Source of the DNA: Warburgia ugandensis
Taxonomy: Eukaryota; Streptophyta; Magnoliopsida; Canellales; Canellaceae
Assembly: GCA_035236585.1 (NCBI GenBank)
Contig: CP141132.1
Span: 62,469,880-62,533,879, forward strand
Length of the DNA: 64,000 nt
Direction of reading: 5' to 3'
Each line of letters begins with the position of its first letter. The stretch's first letter is position 1. This document shows positions 56,861-64,000 of the stretch, one piece after another. A program made the position numbers and the translations under genes. The notes beneath the pieces are model-generated. The model did not search any database. It had not been told where the DNA came from and saw nothing but the letters and a program-made list of their open reading frames with translations.

Positions 56861-57496
56861 TGTTGCAAAAAAGATTGTTTAAAACTCCTTTAGGTCACAA
56901 CCCACCATTAAGAGGCCACTAATGTTGTCTCTGCAAACCCATTGTCGTGTCTTCAAATAGAAATCTAGATGAAGATTCAAATGCATCTATTGAATTGCAA
57001 AACCAAAGGAAATGAAATCATTGAAAGAGATCTGACATGGCACACCACGTCGCGTTTCTTCCATTGCCATGTCATCCAAACAAACGGCATTGGAAACAAT
57101 ACTGACCATGTTAAAAAAGAGGTGAGATACATAAGTAATCTAACAGCACAAACTAACACTACAAATAAAATGGGGGACATTGACACATTTATATTGTTAG
57201 TTGGGCGCTAACTAGCCATTCATAAAAAGGGGGAGTAGGTGTTGACGCAATTAAAAGTTTTGGAAACAAATTGAAATCTTTGGATTAGTTTAGGGGGTAT
57301 TTAGGTTGCGGAGCCTTCTCAAAAACTTAGCAAAAGTTGTTTAAAAGAAGTGTTTAATAAAGTGAACAAACTTAATGAGAGAATGAATTGAGAATATCAC
57401 TCCCTAATTGCTGCTAATCCAAAGTAGATTAAAAATGAGAAGAAAAATGCTAAGGAGAAAGGGTCCTCGCTTAGTGCACATAGGATTTCTATTCGA
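56861..57496. other. Unassigned interval
   Basis: Small frames overlap on both strands at 56969-57211. None has a recognisable domain. I see nothing else. Confidence 0.5.
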
Positions 57497-57582
57497 ACTT
57501 GTGTTTTCCTCTAGCTAGTTCAATAAATCTTGTTGTGCCACTTGTGTTTTCCTCTAGCTAGTTCAATAAATCTTGTTGTGCC
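57497..57582. repeat. Perfect 43-bp tandem duplication
   Basis: 57497-57539 and 57540-57582 are identical, starting ACTTGTGTTTTCCTCTAGCT. Confidence 0.95.
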
Positions 57583-59649
57583 ACTGAGCATTTCTCATGA
57601 AACTTGTATTTTTACAAATTAAAAGTAGATGGGATGGAAATTTACGAGGCACCTATTATTTTGTAGTTCTCCCTTAACCAAGGCCCTTGCTTAGTGTTGG
57701 TCTCAAATAAGAATTATTTTGATGGCATTTTAGGCATTTGGAAATTGGTGCTTTTGAGCGAGCGAGAGTGGCTTTGCCTCAAACTAAAGCCAGAAGAGAA
57801 CCAAAGGGCTGATGGACGCGCAAAATGGTGAAAAGAAAAGGATATCATTTGGTGTTTAAACTTTACTATTTGTAGACAATGAAAAAGGAGAGATGATAAA
57901 GTATGGGCGACCATATGGTAAGTTACAGTGACCACCCTTAATTTAAGAGAGAGTAAAGCCACCTAAAGTGCATATCGACAGACTTCCCTTCAAGTCTGTC
58001 ACCCCATGTGCACCATTGGATCAAAATCGTGCACGTAGTTCCATAAGTGGCTAGCGAGTCAAACCGTACTCCAGTGAATGTTCGGTGGATGGTACATCAT
58101 GCCTTTGCTATATTGGCCCGCCTCTTTGTAGTTTAACAGAACATGAGCATATGGGGATGGTAAGGGGCAAGTCCGTGCACATATCGTGTTCGAAAGTAAG
58201 GAATAGCTATAAGTAACTACTTTCTCATGTTGATAATAACACTCCTAACTTTGTGAAACACTTCCATTGGCTGCTAGCAGCTATCTTTCATTAGCTGATG
58301 AAGAAGAAAATCACACATCAAAGCAAGAGGCCTTTCTGTTCGTCGATCACATTGATTGTATGATCCTAGCAGTTCAAACGATGAGCCATCGGACTTAAAA
58401 CCAGGTACAGTTCCCAAATGCCATTTAAACAGGAAGAATTATTAGTACGGAAGCATTTCCTATATTTACGTGGTGGGTTCCATCCTTTTGTAGATCACAC
58501 CCGTCCATCAGATTGTCTTGACCGCTAACATGCCAATCAAAATAGAGCTGCAGTTCCCTGGAGCACCCTCACAATGAAGTCAAAGTAGTAGTCCTGTGCA
58601 TGAAGTTCTAGCATATGTAGGGTTCCGGGAAGAGGCGGATCATAAAAGTTAATAGTATACAGTATTACCTTATATTTTGCAAGAGCTGTTTCCACACCTT
58701 GAATCGGTGACCTCAAGGTCACAGGAAAATCACTCTACCCTCGTAATAAAGTAAAATGACTTTATTTTCCTTGCCGCTCCCGGGAAGTCACATGCTAAGA
58801 CTTCAAGTGTAGGAGAAAATCATTAAGCAAACGTGAAATTTTAAAACATGCACTACAGATTTTACATAAGATGACCAACATACCCCTGCCCCAAAGTTCT
58901 ACCGCTCAAGCATATTCAGGTCGAATGTTACTTTCACATTTATAGCACCATTTCAGCATTTAAGAAATTGTGTGTTTCGGTGGTTGAATATATAGGATTG
59001 TCATTTATTGATAGTTTGTAAACTGAATTAAGGCCCTTCTAACGCATTGATACTGGAACTTCGAGGGTCTCATAAGTTATGCATGGTTATACCATAAAAA
59101 CCCAGCTTGCTTAACTTACACATTAGTTTCTAACTGCCCCTTGTCCATGTTTTAGTTGTTCAATATGGATTGTTACTTGTCCCTTCCAACCCCACAATTA
59201 TCCAATTAACATGTATTTTGGGCTACGAGATATCCAATATCAGAGAAATTATATAAACAGCCCAGATCAATAGGGGAACATGATGCAAAAGTAAGGTGCT
59301 AATGGATAACTTACCAGGGGATTGATCCTTAATGAAGCATTCCTCTATTAAGAATCGATTAACTAACAATCTTATTAAATTATTAGTGAAGTGATATAAT
59401 GCCCCTATTTTTTGATTCACTAGCTGACTATAACTCTAACTGGGCTCAGATTTATAAAAATCTGAATCATTCACAGCGTTGTTCTTGACTTAGGTTAACT
59501 ATGCTCCAAAACTTGCATTCATTAATTGATTATATCCAGTATTTCTTTAGTTGCGATCTAAACGGTCAAAAGCATCACAGTCTATTTTGTGATTATAAGG
59601 CCTGGGATCATGCATCAATGAGATTTTTGGAGAATGAAGGGTTTGAAGG
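57583..59649. other. Unassigned intergenic interval upstream of the GATA gene
   Basis: No gene recognised. It contains a 9-bp hairpin at 57977-58000 and an AATAAAGT/ACTTTATT inverted pair near 58745-58770. A small minus-strand frame at 58537-58722 has no supporting features. Confidence 0.5.
57977..58000. other. Perfect short hairpin
   Basis: GACAGACTT, a 6-base spacer, then AAGTCTGTC. Role unknown. Confidence 0.7.
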
Positions 59650-59851
59650 CACGTGTGACTCTCGTCCACGAACTCATTGCGTGCACGTGCGGCCGGGTGC
59701 ATGCCTACGGGTATGGATGCCGAGAGCACGTGCCGAGGAAGCAACCTAGAAAAAGTGAGTTCCAATGGCACATCGACGCGGAGCATTGATTTCGACACGA
59801 GCGAAGCACTCTCACATGGTCGCTGACACCTTCCTCCACCTCCATCACGTG
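59650..59851. promoter_or_regulatory. Cluster of four CACGTG (G-box) sites
   Basis: Exact CACGTG occurs at 59650-59655, 59683-59688, 59727-59732 and 59846-59851, inside a GC-rich island. G-boxes bind plant bZIP and bHLH factors in light, stress and hormone responses. Further ACGTG cores follow at about 60210, 60277 and 60337 (ACGTGTC and ACGTGGC types). The distance to the GATA start codon is 1.7-1.9 kb, so a link to that gene is an inference. Confidence 0.55.
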
Positions 59852-61078
59852 CTTATTGGGCCCCACAAAGAATTTTCCAAAAGAAATATAAAAATGACTA
59901 AAAAAATCATGAAAAGGTGAAAACTGGGTGAAATTAAACCTCCACGCCAAGCAACAATAGGGTGCTCCAACCTTTTGCAGTCTTTCCTTTAAATCCAAGC
60001 ATAAAGTGAAAAAAATCATCCATCAAAGTAAAAAACCAAAAATCCCATTCTTCAGCGTCCCTTCCCCTCAAGTCCGAGTGCCTCGATGCGGGCCCACATA
60101 ACTTAGTACATCAATCGCGCAATCCAACGGCAGACTCGTTCTCTCCTGCTGACTCGGCCCGATATTTCTGACGTTGCAGGGAGAAGGGTTGTAAATGATG
60201 TGTATCAACCCTACGTGTCAGTTTCGTCTCGCGGTAAAAACGGAGAACCGAACTGACACTGCATTCTGCAGAATTATACGTGGCAAGATCTCACCTGTTG
60301 AAGGCAATCGACCTGAGCTGTAAACGTCGTGCTTAAACGTGGCTCGGGAGATTTAATAAAGGTGATAAGATGGGAGTAGGAAGGAGAAGCAGAAAATACA
60401 AAAGAAAGAAAGAAAGAAAGAAAAAAAAAAACGCAATTCCCGAGGAAAAAAGAAGCAGGAGAATCCGGCTGTAAACTTGGACACTAATGCACTGAGTCTC
60501 AGCGACAAAACCTGCTGGATCGATTCCTAAGGAGTTGAATTGAACACTTAATTTCCTCCTAATTTTAATTAATCGCCTCCTTAATTATCCCCTCATTCTT
60601 TAATTAACCTCTCACCTAAGATTACTTTTATGCCCTTCTTTGCTTCCAAGCATTGTACTTCAAAATTTTCCAAGGATGCACTTCAAATTGACAAAATTAC
60701 CCTCGCTATTAACTTGCCAAACAAATTAGGTACCATCGTATGATTCTTACGTGATGGACGTGTTTGATTAAGCAATTTTGATCCTTAAACAACAGAAAAC
60801 TTGTATGACTGACCAATATAAAACATTGTGCGAGATAAATAGTTTACATTATGGTGCCAGTCCAAAATGAATAACTCAAATTTTCCAAGTGAAAATGTCA
60901 CCCATATGTTGTATGACAACAACGTAAAACGACTTTGATGAAAAACAAAATTTTTTACAGCTACTACAAAAGTTAAGCGTAGCTCTAATGATTCAGATTA
61001 TTCATTGATTAGCAAATCTAAACTTCCTTAAAAAGAAAATAATGATATCAACCCCACCTTTTGAACCCTATTCTAAAG
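59852..61078. other. GATA upstream region
   Basis: Intergenic sequence with ACGTG-type cores near 60210, 60277 and 60337 and a (GAAA)n/poly-A tract at about 60402-60432. No other gene seen. Confidence 0.6.
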
Positions 61079-61087
61079 TATAAAAAG
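61079..61087 (+). promoter_or_regulatory. Candidate TATA box (TATAAAAAG)
   Basis: This is the best TATA-like match upstream of the GATA gene, but it lies 460 bp before the start codon and would imply a leader of about 430 nt. A CT-rich stretch at about 61431-61490, typical of plant core promoters and leaders, could mark a nearer start. No mapping data are available. Confidence 0.4.
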
Positions 61088-61548
61088 AATGGCGGTTCAT
61101 GTCTTTTTCCTTCGATTCTGAATTTGAATTGGAAGTTCCCCCACAGCAAAGGGTTTTTCAAAATAAATCACGGGTAGTTTCGTCATTTACAAGAATGATG
61201 AAAAGAGAGTAAAGTGTGCAAGGGAAGGGCATTTTGGTGGTTGTTGGGGGAAAGGAAGGGCAAGAGAAAGTGCCCCCCACATGGTTCAATTCGTTTCTCT
61301 TCTTCCGGGCAGGTAAAGATGCTGTTTTGGCTTTTAATAATTTTACCCAAGTGCCCTTTTTTTTACTCGTAAAACTCCTTCATTTTAGTTGTCCGCCTCT
61401 CACCTTCAAACGCAAATAATCCCACCCCCCTACACTCTCTCTCTCCCTTTCTCCCACAGAATCAAACCTCTCCTTCTCCATCTCTCCCTCGTTGTACGAA
61501 ACACAGACAACGGAAATCAACCCTCGCTTTGCTCTAAAACAACAACAA

Positions 61549-62848
61549 ATGGAGGCACCGGAACTCTTCCACGGCGGACTTTGCCGTGCAAAAAGCCCTC
61601 AATTCACGCCGGAAAAGAGATATACGGAAACCAAATCCGATCATTTCATCATTGAAGACCTCCTTGATTTCTCTAACGAGGATGCCGTTATCGGCGATGC
61701 TACTATTGACGCGACCGCTGAAAATTCCACGGATTCTTCCTCTGTTACGGTTGTTGACAGTTGCAACTCTTCCTTCTCTGGAAGTGATCCTCATTTGTCT
61801 GGCGATTTAAGTTGCCGGAATTTCACTGAGGGTAGTCTCTCCGGCGACCTTTGCGTACCGGTAATTTCCTGCTCATGGCCACAAATTCTTCGCTTTTTGA
61901 AATGCAGATTATCGTGTTAATTATTTTTTCCTTTTTGTTGAAATATAATTTCGAGAATTTTCAGGTAATGCACGTTTTAATTCAAAACTGAAATGCGTTG
62001 CGTTTCCGCGAATTAAAGGTGGAAAATTGAGAGAAAGAAAAATGAAATCGGATGAAACTGAATGTTCTATTGAATTTGATGAAAATGTGGAAATAATCTG
62101 CCAAAAAATTGCTGATTTTAATTGCCTTTGTTTTTGTTTCTCTCAGTACGATGATTTAGCGGAGCTGGAATGGCTTTCGAATTTCGTGGAAGAATCTTTC
62201 TCAAGCGAGGATTTGCAGAAATTGCAGCTGATTTCGGGAATGAAAGCTCGCACCGACGAGGCATCGAAAACCAGAGAATTCTCCGGCAACAATCCCAGCC
62301 GAAGCAATCCAATTTTCCGGCCAGAAATGTCAGTTCCAGCCAAGGCACGGAGCAAGCGCTCACGCGCCGCTCCCTGCAACTGGTCGTCTCGCCTCCTCGT
62401 CTTATCGCCAACGACATCGTCGTCGGAATCCGACGTTATCTCGAATTCCTGTAAAAAGGACTGGAAACTGGCCACTCCAAAGAAAAGGGATATTTCCGAC
62501 AGCGACGGTCGGAAATGCCTGCATTGCGCGACGGATAAGACTCCGCAATGGCGGACGGGGCCAATGGGACCAAAAACTCTGTGTAATGCTTGCGGCGTCC
62601 GTTACAAGTCCGGCCGGCTTGTTCCGGAATACCGGCCCGCGGCAAGCCCGACATTCGTCCTCACGAAACATTCAAATTCTCACCGGAAAGTTCTGGAGCT
62701 CCGACGCCAGAAAGAAATGCAGCGGTCTCAGCCGTCGCAGAATCAAAAGCAAAATCTTCTACATCCAAATGCATTTTATGACATCGTCTCCGCCGGAGAC
62801 GATTACTTAATCCACCACACCGGGCCGGATTTCCGGCAGCTAATCTGA
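61549..62848 (+). CDS. GATA12-like: GATA-type zinc-finger transcription factor (GATA9/12-like)
   Basis: Two exons, 61549-61860 and 62147-62848, encode 337 residues. The intron has GT...AG ends, a T-rich 3' tract and falls between codons (phase 0). The start has a strong context (A at -3, G at +4), and no ATG occurs in the 150 bp before it. Residues 1-104 are acidic and Ser/Thr-rich, with [14 protein letters not shown] near 32-45. Exon 2 opens with [19 protein letters not shown] basic segment KARSKRSR lies at 170-177, a likely nuclear signal. The zinc finger is C228-X2-C231-X18-C250-X2-C253, the plant class IV form, and a conserved basic tail and terminal DFRQLI follow. This places it in plant subfamily I/A, closest by motif order to Arabidopsis GATA9 and GATA12. 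It should bind WGATAR sites in the nucleus. Members act in light, growth and dormancy responses. The gene looks intact. Confidence 0.96.
61861..62146 (+). other. Intron of the GATA gene
   Basis: 286 bp, starts GTAATTTCC and ends TTTCTCTCAG. The position just before the [10 protein letters not shown] segment is, as I recall, where related plant GATA genes are also split. Confidence 0.9.
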
Positions 62849-63603
62849 TTAGTGATGGTAAAAAGGAGAGGGAATTAGTTTGAGGGTAGTAGCAGAATTT
62901 AGAACTCATGGACCTTAGTTGTGGAAGTTTTCAATTTCCCTAACTTCTTTTACTTAGTTTTTCTGCAAACTGCAAGAAAATGAATGGGGAGATGGAGTGT
63001 TAGTGTTAGTGTTAGTACGCTAATATTCTCTGGTTTATGTTGCTTTTAATTCTGCCGAATTCGGCAATCTATGCTACCAAATTTTGCAATTTAGGATTTT
63101 TTTTTCTTTTAATTTCTTATTTCTCCTCAATTTATGTTCTCTGGAAATGCAGGCATAATAATTATTATTTTCCGGAAAGTTAATTCCATTAGAGCAGACA
63201 CTTCAAGCAGAAAGAGAGCTTAGTCCTTGCTCCCTGTTTGATCTTTCTTTAAAAAGAAAACCGAAAAATGAAAAGACACCGGAAACTTCTCCGCTTTGAC
63301 CGATTTAAAAATACAATATACCCAGGTTGCGTGTAAATCATCTCTTTTTCTACATTCGAATTTGGATTACCAGATGTCGAGCAGGCAAAAGTACAAGTGG
63401 AGCCCACGTATTCAACGATCCAGATCATCTATTTAGTGGAGTTAATTTTTCTGATGATTCTTACATAAAAATCCTCTGACTATCGGACTGTTCATAAGTA
63501 TTCTTTTCTAGATGGTTCATAACTCTGCATTTTGATTTTCCGCCGAAAATCAGAGGCTTGCATAGTAACATTCAACGTGAACTAATGACATGATGCGTCA
63601 CAT
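62849..63603. other. 3' flank of the GATA gene
   Basis: Probably holds the 3' UTR. Possible polyadenylation elements include AATGAA near 62980 and AATAAT near 63155, neither decisive. It also has three TTAGTG units (about 62998-63016) and a perfect 14-bp palindrome TGCCGAATTCGGCA at 63053-63066. No further gene seen. Confidence 0.5.
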
Positions 63604-63881
63604 AGCACCTCCAATTTTTCTTGGTAGGCTTTACGTACTATTGATCTAAGCCGTTCATACGACTTTGAATATCTCATGGTCCAAAATTCTTTTAAAAAAA
63701 AAATCAGTTGCATCCAAAAAATAATTCTTTTATCTTGCTAGATACGAACAGTCCAAAGCTCTCCAGAAGCAATAATTTGCTTTCAGTTAATTTTTTAGCC
63801 ACATGATATCTAAAGTCAGTTCCATCATTGAACGGCTTAGATCAAAGGTACGTAAGGCCCACTATGGAAAGTAGAGGTGCT
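63604..63881. mobile_element. MITE-like inverted-repeat element
   Basis: Arms of about 54 bp at 63604-63657 and 63829-63881 are imperfect inverted copies, sharing AGCACCTC at the outer end and GATCTAAGCCGTTCA at the inner end. A 171-bp AT-rich centre holds no frame. No clear target duplication was seen, so the superfamily is open. Confidence 0.7.
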
Positions 63882-64000
63882 GTAGCCTTGTTGTTGGCGT
63901 GCATCGTACCATCATTTCTCCTATTCAAATGTCTTCAAATTTTGGTGCATGCTTATGTCATAGCATAAATATACATACAAGGCAGGGAGTCTGGATCCCC
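63882..64000. other. Window end, nothing recognised
   Basis: Short unassigned sequence to the window edge. Confidence 0.5.

Noticed and set aside
58537-58722. 61-residue minus-strand frame near the GATA gene
   Set aside because: No recognisable motif, splice context or promoter. Too short to support.
62118-62909. Frames on the opposite strand and in other frames of GATA exon 2
   Set aside because: Shadows of a well-supported exon in GC-richer coding DNA.
63053-63066. Cloning adaptor residue around GAATTC
   Set aside because: Flanking bases do not continue as a known adaptor and the palindrome is embedded in ordinary sequence.

Overview
This window is plant nuclear DNA, most likely from an angiosperm with a large, repeat-filled genome. 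The evidence is one intron-containing GATA-family transcription factor gene with clear plant features, several plant-type Ty3/gypsy LTR retrotransposons, a decayed plant mobile domain gene and many AT-rich microsatellites. I see no bacterial, organellar or RNA genes. The species cannot be named from the sequence alone.

Layout. Roughly 1-55 kb is a retrotransposon graveyard. Family A is a Ty3/gypsy (Athila-like) element with LTRs of about 1.8-2.0 kb, a tRNA-Asp-type primer binding site and a gag plus protease reading region. That region ends before any reverse transcriptase. All five copies lie on the minus strand: a copy cut by the window edge (1-3813), a solo LTR (7157-8993), a full-length copy (12298-21474), a rearranged copy (31962-43652) and a truncated copy (45433-48230). 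Family B is a second Ty3/gypsy clade with LTRs of 3.0-3.8 kb. It is present as two plus-strand solo LTRs (23968-27761 and 33443-36444) and one minus-strand host element (30153-54837, tRNA-Met-type primer site, decayed gag and RT).

The 30153-54837 block is a nest four levels deep. An older dispersed repeat (R1) was hit by the family B element, whose outer ends still carry a perfect 5-bp target duplication (CCTTT). A family A element landed in its left LTR. A family B solo LTR then landed in that family A LTR. A second family A copy sits in the decayed pol region. A second R1 copy at 4440-5210 shows the uninterrupted target.

Between elements are a plant mobile domain pseudogene (10429-11600) and several tandem arrays (6890-9190 split by a solo LTR, 28070-28510, 56190-56860). 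Other stretches could not be assigned.

From about 57 kb the sequence becomes gene-like and richer in unique sequence. A cluster of four CACGTG boxes (59650-59851) precedes the only intact gene, a two-exon GATA9/GATA12-like zinc-finger factor (61549-62848, plus strand). A short inverted-repeat element (63604-63881) lies downstream. No operon-like cooperation is expected. The story is one host gene next to a heavily invaded intergenic region.
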